A DNA stretch of 64,000 bases from an uncultured Alphaproteobacteria bacterium. Lineage in GTDB: Bacteria; Pseudomonadota; Alphaproteobacteria; HIMB59; GCA-002718135. The notes beneath the pieces were generated by a model that was not told the origin of the DNA, did no database searches, and was given only the letters and a program-made list of their open reading frames with translations. A program made the position numbers and the translations under genes. Of the stretch, positions 43,712-55,627 are shown piece after piece (the first letter of the stretch is position 1; every line of letters starts with the position of its first letter). The DNA is taken from positions 21,171 through 85,170 of the forward strand of contig CABXWB010000008.1 in NCBI GenBank assembly GCA_902515745.1. The letters are read 5' to 3'.

Positions 43712-45065
43712 ACTTACAATCATTGGTGCTGGTAGCGCAGTATTTACAAAAAATATTTTTACCGATTTAATGTTTATAGATGATTTTAAAAAAATGGACA
43801 TTGCACTTGTAGATATTGATGAAAAAAGATTAAAAATTTCACATGAATTATTAGATGTAATAGCAAAAAAATTAAATGCTTCTCCAAATATAAAATCTTA
43901 TACTAATAGAAAAGAGGCGTTGGCAGGTTCTGATTTTGTACAATCAACTATCCAAGTGGGAGGATACAAACCATCAACAGTAATAGATTTTGATATTCCA
44001 AATCAATTTGGGTTAAAACAGACAATTGCTGATACCCTAGGCATTGGAGGAATTATGAGAGGCCTAAGAACAATTCCCGTTTTAGTTGATATTGGTAAAG
44101 ATATAATGGATCTTTGTCCAAATTCATTATGGCTTCAATATGTAAACCCTATGTGTTCAAATATGATAGCAATAAATAATGCTTGTCCAGGAATTAAATC
44201 AATAGGACTTTGTCATTCTGTGCAAGGAACTGCCGAAATGCTTGCTAGAGATTTAAATGAGAAAATTGAGGACATTGATTATCTGTGTGCTGGGATAAAT
44301 CACATGGCTTTCTATAAAAAGTTTTCAAAAAAAAATGGTAATGGGGGAGAAGATCTTTATCCAAGATTGAAAAAATTAGCTGATGATATTGTAACTGATA
44401 AAATAACATCAACTAGAAGTATAGGCAAAGATACCGAATCTGACAAAGTGCTACATGAAAAAGTAAGATACGAAATTTTAAGACGGTTTGGTTATTTTGT
44501 TACAGAGTCTAGTGAACATTTTGCTGAGTATGTTCCATGGTTCATTAAACAAAACAGACAGGATTTAATTGATCAATATAAAATTCCAATCGAAGAGTAT
44601 ATCGATAGATGTGAAAATAACATTAAGCTATGGGATGACTTAGAAAAAGATATGACACCTATTAATAATCAACCTCTTAAAAGAGGAAAAGAATATGCAT
44701 CATATATTATGGATGCTGTGGCTAACAATAATGAGGTAACTATAAACGGTAATGTGATGAATGATGGATATATAGATAATTTACCTTCAAACTGTTGCGT
44801 AGAAGTTCCATGTTTAATTAATTCAAATGGAAATCAGCCTCAAAATACTGGTCGCCTACCCGAACATTTGGCAGCTTTAATGAGAACAAATATAAACGTG
44901 CAAATATTGACGGCTGAAGCTGCACTAACCAATAAAAAAGAGCATATCTATCATGCTGCCATGCTTGATCCATTAACGGGAGCAAATTTATCAATTGATG
45001 AAATATATGCAATGGTTGATAAGTTAATTGAAGCACACGGGAATTACTTACCTGAATATCATTGA
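43704..45065 (+). CDS. Glycoside hydrolase family 4 (NAD/Mn-dependent alpha-galactosidase/glucosidase-like)
   Basis: TIIGAGSAVFTKNIFTDL, NPMCSNMIAIN, GLCHSVQGT, GINHMAFY; TTG start overlapping the PhyH stop. Confidence 0.92.
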   Translation: MTKLTIIGAGSAVFTKNIFTDLMFIDDFKKMDIALVDIDEKRLKISHELLDVIAKKLNASPNIKSYTNRKEALAGSDFVQSTIQVGGYKPSTVIDFDIPNQFGLKQTIADTLGIGGIMRGLRTIPVLVDIGKDIMDLCPNSLWLQYVNPMCSNMIAINNACPGIKSIGLCHSVQGTAEMLARDLNEKIEDIDYLCAGINHMAFYKKFSKKNGNGGEDLYPRLKKLADDIVTDKITSTRSIGKDTESDKVLHEKVRYEILRRFGYFVTESSEHFAEYVPWFIKQNRQDLIDQYKIPIEEYIDRCENNIKLWDDLEKDMTPINNQPLKRGKEYASYIMDAVANNNEVTINGNVMNDGYIDNLPSNCCVEVPCLINSNGNQPQNTGRLPEHLAALMRTNINVQILTAEAALTNKKEHIYHAAMLDPLTGANLSIDEIYAMVDKLIEAHGNYLPEYH

Positions 45066-45892
45066 TGTCTAAACTTACTGTTAAAGATTTATTTGATAAA
45101 AAAGGGAAAGTTAAATTGACAGAACTGTATGTTACAAATGCTTTAGAAGCGTATGCAGCTGAACAAGCTGGCATAGATATCCAAATTGTTTCATTCAAAA
45201 AAGATACTTTAAGAACAGGTGTGCCTACAAACAAATGGTTTAGAGACGCTCATATTAAAGATATTCGAGAAGCCGCTCCAAATACTTTTATGATTTATGG
45301 TCTTGGTCAATTGTCTTCTCCAGAAAAAGCAATTGATGCTGCTCTTATTGCAAGAGAAAATGGAGCTGATGCAGTTTACTCTGGTAATAGCCCAAAATAT
45401 ATAGAAGCTCTTCGAAATGAAGGATTGCCAGCAGTTAGTCATATTGGTTTAATACCATATAAAAGTACATGGACGGGCGGTTTCAAAGCAGTTGGAAAAG
45501 ATGCTACATCTGCTTTTAATGTTTATCAAGATGCTTTAGCATACGATCAAGCAGGTGCAATTGGTCTTGAGGTAGAATGTGTGCCTGATAGAGTCGCAGA
45601 AATTATTACAAAAAAAGTTAATTTGTTAACGTTATCTATGGGAAGTGGTCCAAAATGTGATGTTGAGTTTTTATTTATTCAAGATGTTATTGGAACAAAT
45701 ACAGATAGAGTACCTCGTCATGCTAAAGTATTTAAAAATACAAATAAATCATACGAAAAGCTTATTGATGATACTATAGAAGGACTTAAAAATTTTATTA
45801 AGGATGTAAATAATAAACAATTTCCAACTCCATCAAATATAGTAGAAATAAAAGATGAAGAGTTTGAAAAATTTTTAAATAAGATTGGTTAG
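45065..45892 (+). CDS. PanB (ketopantoate hydroxymethyltransferase)-fold protein with divergent active site
   Basis: SHIGLIPYKSTWTGGFKAVGKDATSAFNVYQDALAYDQAGAIGLEVECVPDRVAEIIT aligns by eye with PanB; ATG at 45065. Confidence 0.75.
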   Translation: MSKLTVKDLFDKKGKVKLTELYVTNALEAYAAEQAGIDIQIVSFKKDTLRTGVPTNKWFRDAHIKDIREAAPNTFMIYGLGQLSSPEKAIDAALIARENGADAVYSGNSPKYIEALRNEGLPAVSHIGLIPYKSTWTGGFKAVGKDATSAFNVYQDALAYDQAGAIGLEVECVPDRVAEIITKKVNLLTLSMGSGPKCDVEFLFIQDVIGTNTDRVPRHAKVFKNTNKSYEKLIDDTIEGLKNFIKDVNNKQFPTPSNIVEIKDEEFEKFLNKIG

Positions 45893-46716
45893 ATATTTAT
45901 TGTTAATAAATCTACTCCAATTATTGGATCTTTACCAAAATCTTTTTTTACAATTTTCTTTAATTTTGAAACATTAAATCTTGTTGGGACAAAATGTGTT
46001 AAAACAAGTTTTTTACAGTTTGTTAATTTAGCTACTTTACCAACAAGATTACTAGGAGTATGATATTCTTTAACATTATGTAAAGTTTTTTTTGTTCTTA
46101 ATTTTGATGTTTTGTTCATTTCATATTCTATAAAAACTTCATGAAGTAAAACATCGGAGTTCTCTGCATTCTGCATCAAACTTTCACACGGTCTTGTATC
46201 GCCACTTATGGTTAATTTCTTTTTATTATTATAAAATGAAAAACCGTAAGCAAAAGGCACTGGCTTATGATCTACTTCGAAATAATTAATCTTTATATCA
46301 TTTATATTTATTGAACCTGTTTTATTAAATTCATAAACTTTATATTTAAGTGCGTTTATTGATTTTCTTTTTTCATAAGAAATTCTTAATTTTCGTTCAT
46401 TTTTCCATGCTAGAAAAATTTGATCAACAAATTTTTTTGTTCCTTTAGGACCATATATTTTCCAAATTGCATCTCTATCTGAGTGCCAAGATGATATAAT
46501 GAGTTGATATAAATCTATTACATGATCTGTATGCAAATGCGTAAGCAATAAAGCATCAATCTCTGCTGATGAATGTCCACTTTGATTTAATCTTTGTGTT
46601 ACACCAGAACCACAATCAATTAGGATTTTGGATTTTTTTGAACAAATTAAGTTTGCTGAACCACATCTTTTATAATCGATAGAAGGGCATCCAGTTCCAA
46701 GAAGCGTAAGCTTCAT
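45889..46716 (-). CDS. MBL-fold metallo-hydrolase (RNase Z / ElaC-like)
   Basis: LLLTHLHTDHVIDL (HxHxDH), LTISGDTRPCESL, LVLTHFVPTRF. Confidence 0.88.
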   Translation of the reverse strand: MKLTLLGTGCPSIDYKRCGSANLICSKKSKILIDCGSGVTQRLNQSGHSSAEIDALLLTHLHTDHVIDLYQLIISSWHSDRDAIWKIYGPKGTKKFVDQIFLAWKNERKLRISYEKRKSINALKYKVYEFNKTGSININDIKINYFEVDHKPVPFAYGFSFYNNKKKLTISGDTRPCESLMQNAENSDVLLHEVFIEYEMNKTSKLRTKKTLHNVKEYHTPSNLVGKVAKLTNCKKLVLTHFVPTRFNVSKLKKIVKKDFGKDPIIGVDLLTINI

Positions 46717-48875
46717 TATTCGTCAAGAAATGTTTTTAACTTTCTTGCTCTAGTTGGGTGCTTTAATTTTCGTAAGGCCTTTGCCTCTATTTGTCTTATT
46801 CTTTCTCTTGTAACACTAAATTGCTGACCAACTTCTTCTAAAGTATGGTCACTATTCATGCCAATACCAAAACGCATTCTTAATACTCTCTCTTCTCTAG
46901 GTGTTAAAGAAGATAATATTCTTGTAGTAGTATCTCTAAGAGAGCTTTTAACTGCAGCATCTATTGGTATAAGCGCATTTTTATCTTCAATAAAATCTCC
47001 TAAAGAGCTATCTTCTTCATCTCCGACAGGTGTTTCTAAACTAATAGGTTCTTTTGCAATTTTAAGAACTTTTTTTACTTTATCTAAAGGCATGTGTAAT
47101 CTATCGGCTAATTCATTTGGTGTTGGCTCTCTGCCGATCTCTGACATGATTTGTCTTGTTGTTCTGACAATTTTATTTATTGTTTCAATCATATGAACTG
47201 GAATTCTAATTGTTCTAGCTTGATCAGCTATTGATCTTGTTATTGCTTGTCTAATCCACCAGGTAGCGTATGTAGAAAATTTATAACCTCTGCGATATTC
47301 AAATTTATCAACTGCTTTCATAAGACCAATATTTCCTTCTTGGATTAAATCTAAGAACTGTAAACCTCTATTTGTATATTTTTTTGCAATTGAAATAACT
47401 AATCTCAAATTTGATTCTATCATCTCTTTTTTTGCTCTATTAGCTGATCTTTCACCTTGTTGAACTGTTCCAACTATTCTTCTAAACTCTGGTAAAGGTA
47501 GCTCAGAAGCTGTTTGAATTTCTTTTATCTCTTCAATATTTTTATTAACTTCTATATGATTCCTATTTATGAACTTTTCCCAATTTTTATCTTTTGTTGC
47601 CAGAAGACTTTGTATCCAATTTTTTTCAAAATTAAAATTTAAATATTTGTCAATAAAATCATCTCTTTTAACTCCAGCGCTTGTAGCCATTCTTAACATT
47701 TTTCCTTCTCTTAAAAGTAGTTTTTTATTAAGTTCATAAAGAGCTTCCATGAGAGCTTCAATAGTTGTTGAGTTAAAATGAACAGCTTTCATTGCCGCAA
47801 CCATTTCTTTTTGTATTTTTAAATATTTTTTTTCTAAAGGTGTATAATTTTTTTCATTTTTTTTATCTGCATTGATTAATTCTTGACTATGTTTTTGAAG
47901 TTTTTTGAATAACTTTGTTATATCATTAAAATCATTTAATACTTTTGGTTTAAGTTTTTCTTCCATTGCTGCAAGTGAAACATTAAGACTGTCATCATCA
48001 TCGTCATCTTGTTGTTGCTCTTCTTCAGTATTTTCTTCAGTGCTTTCTTTATTGTCTTTCTTTTTTTTATCATCATCCTTATCATCTCCACCACTTTCAA
48101 TAAGCTTAAGTGTATCTTCTAGTTTTGAATCAGAAATATCGGACATATCGTAAGTAACCTCCAAATCTACTATATCTCTTAAAAGCATTGTCCCATCTTT
48201 AATTGCATCTTTCCAATTGATAATTGATCTTATAGTCATTGGACTTTCACAAATTGCACCAATCATTTTTTCTCTTCCAGCTTCTATTCTTTTAGCTATA
48301 GCTATTTCACCTTCTCTACTAAGAAGCTCAACCGCACCCATATCTCTTAGATATAATCTTACTGGGTCATCTGTTTTTCCAGTTTGTTTTTTTTCTTGTT
48401 CATCACTACCCTCTTCAGACTTTGCAGTTTGTTCTTTTACTAGATTTATTAATTCTTTTGCCTCTTCCTCAGAGTGAATTTTAATGTTATTAGAGGTAAT
48501 AAGATCTGTAAATTTTTTAATATTTTCATCAAGTCTAAATTTTTTGGGAATAGCTTTTTCAATTATTTTTTGAGTATATATTCCGTCAATTTTATGTTTA
48601 TTAATTAACTTTGCAAATATTTCTTTTATTTTTTCTTCAAAACCTGAGATTACTTTTGGTATTTTTTTTGGCTTATCCTTTTGTGCAGTTTTAATTAAAG
48701 ACTTCTTAGATACTTTTTTTGAAATAGTTTTCTTTGCTTTTTTTATAATTTTTGATTTAGATATTTGAGAAGACTTAGAAACTAATTTCTTCTTAGTTAA
48801 TTTTTTTTTAATAGTGGTTTTCTTTTTAGGTGCCTTTGTTTTTTTCTTTACTGTTTTTTTCTTTTTTTTTGCCAT
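46716..48875 (-). CDS. rpoD: RNA polymerase sigma factor RpoD with lysine-rich N-terminal extension
   Basis: [73 protein letters not shown]...[19 protein letters not shown]. Confidence 0.97.
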   Translation of the reverse strand: MAKKKKKTVKKKTKAPKKKTTIKKKLTKKKLVSKSSQISKSKIIKKAKKTISKKVSKKSLIKTAQKDKPKKIPKVISGFEEKIKEIFAKLINKHKIDGIYTQKIIEKAIPKKFRLDENIKKFTDLITSNNIKIHSEEEAKELINLVKEQTAKSEEGSDEQEKKQTGKTDDPVRLYLRDMGAVELLSREGEIAIAKRIEAGREKMIGAICESPMTIRSIINWKDAIKDGTMLLRDIVDLEVTYDMSDISDSKLEDTLKLIESGGDDKDDDKKKKDNKESTEENTEEEQQQDDDDDDSLNVSLAAMEEKLKPKVLNDFNDITKLFKKLQKHSQELINADKKNEKNYTPLEKKYLKIQKEMVAAMKAVHFNSTTIEALMEALYELNKKLLLREGKMLRMATSAGVKRDDFIDKYLNFNFEKNWIQSLLATKDKNWEKFINRNHIEVNKNIEEIKEIQTASELPLPEFRRIVGTVQQGERSANRAKKEMIESNLRLVISIAKKYTNRGLQFLDLIQEGNIGLMKAVDKFEYRRGYKFSTYATWWIRQAITRSIADQARTIRIPVHMIETINKIVRTTRQIMSEIGREPTPNELADRLHMPLDKVKKVLKIAKEPISLETPVGDEEDSSLGDFIEDKNALIPIDAAVKSSLRDTTTRILSSLTPREERVLRMRFGIGMNSDHTLEEVGQQFSVTRERIRQIEAKALRKLKHPTRARKLKTFLDE

Positions 48876-48879
48876 AACT

Positions 48880-50628
48880 TTATTTTAATATCTCTTCATT
48901 GTTGTAAATATTAAAAGTAATATTTTTTAATTCATCCCATGTCATGGAAGACGAATTAGAATCTATACTATTTAGGCTTTTATTTATTTTTTTCAAATTT
49001 GAAAGTCTTGTCTTCAAATTATTTATGGATTCTTTTATTTCATTTATAACTTCCTCAGAACCATAATCTAAGCGTACATAAGGGAAAAGTTGAAATATAG
49101 TATTATCCTTGGTTTTTTTGTAAATTTCAGATACTTTTTTTGGCAAATTAACGGTATCAATATTATCTACATCAGTCTCAAAATAATCAGATTTATGAAT
49201 AAAATTTAAGAATTCAGTCTGTTCATCATTTAATAATTCAGAAGCTATCAATAGCGAATAGATCTCTTTTCGTAATTTCAAATGATTTAAATAGGCTGTA
49301 AGAAAAGAGTAAAGTTGTTTTTCTTTTAATGAAATCGTTTTTGGAATAATTTTTATAGATTGTTTTTTACTAGAAAATGATTTTAATTTTTGAAAAAATA
49401 AAGATTTAAACTCATTTTTGTAAAAGTATTTTATTTTACTATCTTTTATATTGCTGACTAATTCATCAATATAGTTATCAAATATAACTTTGTTATCAGA
49501 TTTTTTTAAATCAATTGATTTTGATGATTCTTGAAAAATAAAATCTACAATTGAAAGTGGATTTTTTAAATATGTTGCAAATTTACTTAAAGAATATTCA
49601 TTTATATAAGTATCAGGATCATATTCATTTGGCAAAATTACAAATTGTAATAATTTTGAAGGAGTTAAATAAGGCAATGACATTATAGCACTTTTAAAAG
49701 AAGCTTTTAAGCCTGATGCATCTCCATCGAACATCAATGTTGGTTTATTTACATATTTCCATGATAATAAAAGATGGCTATCAGTTAAAGAGGTTCCAAG
49801 TGGAGCTACAGCTGTTTTAATATTTTTGTCATACAAACTTATTACATCCATATAACCTTCACAAATCAACATATTTTTTTTTGATCTTACAGTCTGTTTA
49901 GCATTAAAAAGATTATACAAAATATTTCTCTTTTTAAAAAAATCACTTTCAGGTGAATTGATATATTTAGGATTTGAATTATCTAATACCCTTCCACCAA
50001 ATCCAACAATTTTTCCATATTCATTTATAATTGGAAAGATAAGTCTATTATAAAAAAAATCACGTATCTTATTATTTTTATCTAGCTTTACTACATTGCT
50101 TTCAAGAAGCTCTTTATCTTCAAAATCTTGTTCTTTTAGAAATTGATATAAAGTTTGCTGCGAATTAGAAGAAAATCCTAACTTAAAATATTTAATAGTC
50201 TCGTCTGATAAATTTCTTTTTTTTAAATATCTTTGACAATCTTTATTTGACTGTAGATTATCCTGAAACCATTTTGTCGAAATTTCTAAAATTTTATAAA
50301 TTTTATCATTTTTTTTATTAATATTTGTATCAAAGTTATCATGTATTCTAATACCAACTCTTTGAGCTAATTCTTTTACTGCTTCAGGGAATGAAAAATT
50401 ATAAAGTTCTGTGTATATTGTAAATATATCTCCTTTAGCCCCACATCCAAAACAGTAATATGAACCTAAATCATCATTTATTTTACAAGATGGAGTTTTT
50501 TCATCATGAAAAGGACAACAACACCAACTATCCTTTCCTTTTTTTATGACTTTTGTTTTTTTTTCAATTTCTTGTGAAAGAAGAATTTTTGATTTTATTA
50601 ATTCAAGATCATTTTTTGAAAATGACAT
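48880..50628 (-). CDS. dnaG: DNA primase
   Basis: [32 protein letters not shown] zinc finger, [15 protein letters not shown]. Confidence 0.96.
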   Translation of the reverse strand: MSFSKNDLELIKSKILLSQEIEKKTKVIKKGKDSWCCCPFHDEKTPSCKINDDLGSYYCFGCGAKGDIFTIYTELYNFSFPEAVKELAQRVGIRIHDNFDTNINKKNDKIYKILEISTKWFQDNLQSNKDCQRYLKKRNLSDETIKYFKLGFSSNSQQTLYQFLKEQDFEDKELLESNVVKLDKNNKIRDFFYNRLIFPIINEYGKIVGFGGRVLDNSNPKYINSPESDFFKKRNILYNLFNAKQTVRSKKNMLICEGYMDVISLYDKNIKTAVAPLGTSLTDSHLLLSWKYVNKPTLMFDGDASGLKASFKSAIMSLPYLTPSKLLQFVILPNEYDPDTYINEYSLSKFATYLKNPLSIVDFIFQESSKSIDLKKSDNKVIFDNYIDELVSNIKDSKIKYFYKNEFKSLFFQKLKSFSSKKQSIKIIPKTISLKEKQLYSFLTAYLNHLKLRKEIYSLLIASELLNDEQTEFLNFIHKSDYFETDVDNIDTVNLPKKVSEIYKKTKDNTIFQLFPYVRLDYGSEEVINEIKESINNLKTRLSNLKKINKSLNSIDSNSSSMTWDELKNITFNIYNNEEILK

Positions 50629-51083
50629 TAATTGCCCAGTAAAGATTTAGCTATTTTTCCAACTAAACCCATATCTATTTTTCCAGTATATTTTTCCTTA
50701 ATTATTTTCATAATAGCACCCATTTCTTTGATTGATGTATAATTATTCTCTTGGATGATATTCTTTATGATCAATTTTGTTTCATCTTCATCCATTTGTT
50801 TTGGTAAAAACATTTCTATTACTTTGATTTCATTTAGTTCCTTTTCAATAAGATCATTCCGATTCGCTTTTTCAAAAGCTTCTATTGAATCTTTTCTTTG
50901 TTTTACTAAACTTTGAAGTAAACTTATAATATCAGAATCGGTCAAAGAATCTTGCTTACCTCTAAGAGAAATTTCCTTATCTTTAATAGCGCTCTTTATT
51001 AATCTTAAAGTATTGATGGAATTACTATCTTTTTCTTTGATAGAACGGTTATAATCACTTTCAATTTTATCTTTTAGTCTCAT
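50628..51083 (-). CDS. GatB/YqeY domain-containing protein
   Basis: NTLRLIKSAIKDKEISLRG, FLPKQMDEDE, MGAIMKIIKEKYTGKIDMGLVGKIAKSLL. Confidence 0.92.
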   Translation of the reverse strand: MRLKDKIESDYNRSIKEKDSNSINTLRLIKSAIKDKEISLRGKQDSLTDSDIISLLQSLVKQRKDSIEAFEKANRNDLIEKELNEIKVIEMFLPKQMDEDETKLIIKNIIQENNYTSIKEMGAIMKIIKEKYTGKIDMGLVGKIAKSLLGN

Positions 51084-51185
51084 ATTTTTTCACTTTTTAA
51101 TAAATTTAATTTAATAATATAATTCTTCTTTTTAAATTCAACTAATCCTTGACTACATTGTTATAAATGCCTACTAACTATCATT

Positions 51186-52373
51186 TTGCTTCATCTAAAT
51201 ATAATGGAAGTTTTAAAAAAAGAACCACATATACACAATAAAACTGCAGCTCTTGTTTTAGAAAATGGTGAAATCTTATGGGGTTATGGATTAGGAGATA
51301 AAAAGGCTGCCGTTGGTGAACTTTGTTTTAATACCTCTCAAACAGGGTATCAAGAAGCATTATCTGATCCCTCATATACGAAGCAGATAATTACATTCAC
51401 TTTTCCACATGTTGGAATTGTAGGTACAAATCAAGAAGATCAAGAATCAAAAAAAATCTATGCTGATGGTTGTGTAATAAATCAACCATTATCAGAGTAT
51501 TCAAATTGGAGAGCAGAAAATGACTTAAATTCATATTTTTTAAAAAACAAAATTCCATGTATTTTTGGAATAGATACCAGATACTTAACTAAGAAATTAT
51601 CTGTTGAGGGGGCTAAGAAGGCAGCAATTATTCACTTTGGAGAAGGTGAGAATAAAATTGAAAAACTTAAAAATCAAATAAATGAGTGGAAAGGTCTGCA
51701 AAATTTAGATTTGGCGGGGATAGTATCTACAGAGCAAAACTATAATTGGAAAAAAGGAATATGGAAAAGTGATAAATCAATTAAAAGCCAATTTACATAT
51801 AATGTCACTTGCTTAGACTTTGGTATCAAAAATAACATTTTAAGAAATCTAAATGAATTTAATCTTAACCCAACTGTACTAAACTTATTTTCTAGCTACG
51901 AAGAAATAATAGAAACTAATCCTTCAGGTATTTTTTTATCAAACGGCCCTGGTGATCCTTATGCCACAGGTAGTAAAATAGTTGATGTGATTAAAAAATT
52001 AATTGATGATAATATTCCAATATTTGGAATATGTTTAGGTCATCAAATTTTAGGATTGGCATTAAATGCAAAGACTAAAAAAATGTTTCAGGGTCACAGA
52101 GGTTCAAACCATCCTGTCAAAAATCTTACAACAGGTATTGTTGAAATTACTTCACAAAATCATGGTTTTGAAGTTGATAGAGATAGTTTTGGCAAAAATA
52201 TAATTGAAACACATGTTTCGCTATTTGATGGGACTAATGAAGGTTTAAAACATAAGCATTTACCAGTATTTAGTGTTCAATATCATCCAGAGGCTTCGCC
52301 TGGTCCACATGATAGTCATTATTTGTTTGAAGAATTTTATAAACTTATTGAGAAAAATGCCAAAAAGAACTGA
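51186..52373 (+). CDS. carA: Carbamoyl-phosphate synthase small subunit (start may be ATG 51204)
   Basis: [52 protein letters not shown]. Confidence 0.96.
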   Translation: MLHLNIMEVLKKEPHIHNKTAALVLENGEILWGYGLGDKKAAVGELCFNTSQTGYQEALSDPSYTKQIITFTFPHVGIVGTNQEDQESKKIYADGCVINQPLSEYSNWRAENDLNSYFLKNKIPCIFGIDTRYLTKKLSVEGAKKAAIIHFGEGENKIEKLKNQINEWKGLQNLDLAGIVSTEQNYNWKKGIWKSDKSIKSQFTYNVTCLDFGIKNNILRNLNEFNLNPTVLNLFSSYEEIIETNPSGIFLSNGPGDPYATGSKIVDVIKKLIDDNIPIFGICLGHQILGLALNAKTKKMFQGHRGSNHPVKNLTTGIVEITSQNHGFEVDRDSFGKNIIETHVSLFDGTNEGLKHKHLPVFSVQYHPEASPGPHDSHYLFEEFYKLIEKNAKKN

Positions 52374-55300
52374 CATAAATAAAATATTAATAGTAGGTGC
52401 AGGTCCTATAGTTATTGGTCAAGCTTGTGAATTTGATTACTCGGGTGCTCAGGCATGTAAATCTCTTAAAGATGAAGGTTACAAAATTGTATTAATTAAT
52501 TCAAATCCTGCAACAATAATGACTGATCCAGAATTAGCTGATCAAACTTATATTGAACCTATAACTAAAGAATTTGTAGAAAAAATAATCGAAACCGAAA
52601 AACCAGATGCTCTTCTACCAACTATGGGAGGGCAAACTGCTTTAAACGTTTCAATGGAACTTTTTAATAATCGTATACTTGAAAAACACGGAGTAAAAAT
52701 GATTGGAGCTAATCCCACAGCAATAGAATTAGCTGAAGATAGGCAAAAATTTAAAGATGCTATGAAAGAAATTGGTCTAAGCTGTCCTAAAAGTTACGTG
52801 GTTAACACTATTGAAGAGTCAAAAAGAGTAAAAAATGAATTAAATTTACCTCTTGTCATAAGACCAAGTTTTACACTAGGAGGTACCGGAGGTGGTGTTG
52901 CCTATGATAACGAAGGTTTTATTGATTTATGTAATAGGGGTTTAAATGCTAGCCCAACAAATCAAATACTTATTGAAAAATCTGTTTCAGGTTGGAAAGA
53001 ATTTGAGATGGAAGTTGTTAGAGATAATAAAGATAATTGTATTATTGTTTGCTCAATTGAAAATGTTGATCCAATGGGTGTTCATACTGGAGATAGCATT
53101 ACAGTAGCTCCATCCTTAACATTAACTGACAAAGAATATCAAATTTTAAGGAATGCTAGCATTAAAGTTCTCAGAAAAATAGGTGTGGATACTGGTGGGT
53201 CAAATGTACAATTTGCAATAAATCCTGAAGATGGAGAAATTAATGTAATTGAAATGAATCCAAGAGTTAGTAGATCTTCTGCGTTAGCATCAAAAGCTAC
53301 AGGCTTTCCAATAGCAAAAATTGCTGCAAAATTAGCCGTGGGTTATACTTTGGATGAACTTGAAAATGATATTACTACTACAACACCAGCAAGCTTTGAG
53401 CCATCTATTGATTATGTTGTTACTAAAATCCCAAGATTTACTTTTGAAAAATTTGTTGGTGCTAATTCTAATTTAACGACATCCATGAAATCAGTTGGTG
53501 AAGCAATGAGTATAGGTAGATCTTTTAATGAATCAATCCAAAAGGGGTTTAATTCTCTTGAGTACGGTCTAACGGGTTTTGATAAACCAAAACTTAGCTC
53601 AAATGATAAGAATACAATTTTAAATGAGCTTAAAATACAATCTTCTCAACGATTGTTAGTTGTAGGAGAAGCTCTAAGGATTGGATTATCAGTTGATGAA
53701 ATAAATCAAACTACAAAATATGATAAATGGTTTTTATATCAAATTAAAACTATAATTGATTTTGAAAAAATATTAAAAGTAAGAGGCCTCAACAAAGAAA
53801 TAATATTATATGCTAAGAAAATTGGCTTCTCGGATAGTAAAATATCATCAATATTAAGTATTAAAGAAAAAGAATTAAGAAAATTTAGAAATAAAAACGA
53901 TATTAAACCTGTCTTCAGACTAGTGGATACTTGTGCTGGTGAATTTAGTTCTAAAACTCCGTATCTTTATTCTACTTACGATTGGGATTTTGAAAATATT
54001 AAATTCTGTGAAGCAAATCCTACATCAAAAGACAAAGTAATAATTCTTGGAGGCGGTCCTAATAGAATAGGCCAAGGTATTGAATTTGATTATTGCTGTG
54101 TACATGCTGTCTATGCATTGAAAGAAAAGAGTATTGAAACAATAATGATAAATTGTAACCCAGAAACAGTTTCAACTGACTATGATACTGCTGATAGACT
54201 TTATTTTGAACCACTTTCAGCTGAAAGTGTTATTGAAATTTACAATAAAGAAAAAAGTAATGGAAATGTTCTTGGTGTCTTGGTTCAATTTGGAGGCCAG
54301 ACTCCTTTAAAAATTGCAAAAGAATTAGAAGAGGCTGGAATAAAAGTTATAGGAACTTCAACTGAAGCAATAGATTTAGCTGAAGATAGAGATAGATTCA
54401 GTGAAATATTAATGAAACTAAAAATTGCTCAACCAAAAAATGCTTTTGCAAACACTGTGTCTCAAACTTTAGAAAAAGCTGAAGAAATTGGATATCCTGT
54501 TTTAGTTAGACCCTCATATGTACTTGGAGGGAGAGCTATGCAAATCGCATATGATAAAGATAATTTAGAGTCATTTTCTAATGAAGCTCTTGAAGTTTCT
54601 TCAAATAATGTAATTTTAATTGATGAGTATCTTGAGAATGCCAAAGAAATAGATGTAGATATTATTAGAGATAAAAATGGAGAAATATTTGTAGCTGGGA
54701 TTATGGAACATATCGAAGAAGCAGGAATTCACTCTGGAGATAGTGCTTGTTCATTACCTCCATATTCAGTTAGTAAAGAAACTCAGAATCAAATAATTGA
54801 ATGGGTATCAAAAATCGCCAATGAAATTAATGTTATTGGATTAATGAATACTCAATTAGCAATTAAAGATAAAAAAATATATGTTTTAGAAGTAAACCCA
54901 AGAGCCAGCAGGACTGTACCATTTGTGGCCAAATCAAAAGGTATCCCAGTCGCAAAAATTGCAGCAAAAGTAATGGTCGGCGAAAATCTTAATTCAATTT
55001 TGAATGATTATAAAATTAATGAATTAAAAAACTTTAACGTAAAAGAATCTGTTTTTCCTTTCAATAAATTTGATGGGGTTGATCTAATATTAGGCCCTGA
55101 AATGAAATCTACAGGAGAAGTTATGGGAATAGATGAAACTTTTTTATCTTCCTATATAAAGAGTCAAATAGCCTGTGGTAATATTCTTCCATCTAAAGGG
55201 ACAGTATTTATCTCAATAGATAATGATAATAAAAAGTTCATTATTGAGATAGCACAAAAGTTAAAAGAATTAGATTTTAATTTACTTGCAACTAAAGGGA

Positions 55301-55587
55301 CTGCCGAATACTTAAATACAAACAACATCAAGACAAAAATAGTAAATAAAGTAAAAGAAGGTAATCCTCATGTAGTTGACTCATTAATTAATAATGAAAT
55401 TCAGCTAGTAATTAATACAACAAAAACTCAATCATCTATTAAAGATAGCTATAGTATTAGAAGGACATCATTAATGTACAATATTCCATATTACACAACA
55501 TTAGCTGGGGCAAAAGTCGCTGTAGATGCTATAGAACATATGAAAACTCAAGAATTCACAATAAAAAGTCTTCAAACCATAAATTAA
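52357..55587 (+). CDS. carB: Carbamoyl-phosphate synthase large subunit
   Basis: [33 protein letters not shown]; duplicated ATP-grasp halves; start ATG 52357 overlapping carA. Confidence 0.97.
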   Translation: MPKRTDINKILIVGAGPIVIGQACEFDYSGAQACKSLKDEGYKIVLINSNPATIMTDPELADQTYIEPITKEFVEKIIETEKPDALLPTMGGQTALNVSMELFNNRILEKHGVKMIGANPTAIELAEDRQKFKDAMKEIGLSCPKSYVVNTIEESKRVKNELNLPLVIRPSFTLGGTGGGVAYDNEGFIDLCNRGLNASPTNQILIEKSVSGWKEFEMEVVRDNKDNCIIVCSIENVDPMGVHTGDSITVAPSLTLTDKEYQILRNASIKVLRKIGVDTGGSNVQFAINPEDGEINVIEMNPRVSRSSALASKATGFPIAKIAAKLAVGYTLDELENDITTTTPASFEPSIDYVVTKIPRFTFEKFVGANSNLTTSMKSVGEAMSIGRSFNESIQKGFNSLEYGLTGFDKPKLSSNDKNTILNELKIQSSQRLLVVGEALRIGLSVDEINQTTKYDKWFLYQIKTIIDFEKILKVRGLNKEIILYAKKIGFSDSKISSILSIKEKELRKFRNKNDIKPVFRLVDTCAGEFSSKTPYLYSTYDWDFENIKFCEANPTSKDKVIILGGGPNRIGQGIEFDYCCVHAVYALKEKSIETIMINCNPETVSTDYDTADRLYFEPLSAESVIEIYNKEKSNGNVLGVLVQFGGQTPLKIAKELEEAGIKVIGTSTEAIDLAEDRDRFSEILMKLKIAQPKNAFANTVSQTLEKAEEIGYPVLVRPSYVLGGRAMQIAYDKDNLESFSNEALEVSSNNVILIDEYLENAKEIDVDIIRDKNGEIFVAGIMEHIEEAGIHSGDSACSLPPYSVSKETQNQIIEWVSKIANEINVIGLMNTQLAIKDKKIYVLEVNPRASRTVPFVAKSKGIPVAKIAAKVMVGENLNSILNDYKINELKNFNVKESVFPFNKFDGVDLILGPEMKSTGEVMGIDETFLSSYIKSQIACGNILPSKGTVFISIDNDNKKFIIEIAQKLKELDFNLLATKGTAEYLNTNNIKTKIVNKVKEGNPHVVDSLINNEIQLVINTTKTQSSIKDSYSIRRTSLMYNIPYYTTLAGAKVAVDAIEHMKTQEFTIKSLQTIN

Positions 55588-55627
55588 TTTTATTGACTAT
55601 AAAAAATAAATAAATCATCATGAATTT

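Noticed and set aside
45870-45915. Possible bidirectional terminator at the PanB-like/MBL convergent junction
   Set aside because: Only an AT-only imperfect stem (ATTTATTgttAATAAAT); expected by chance at this base composition.
46858-48477. Plus-strand ORFs at 46858, 47905 and 48217 (Ser/Leu-rich)
   Set aside because: Antisense to rpoD; Ser-rich content is the reverse complement of Asp/Glu/Lys codons.
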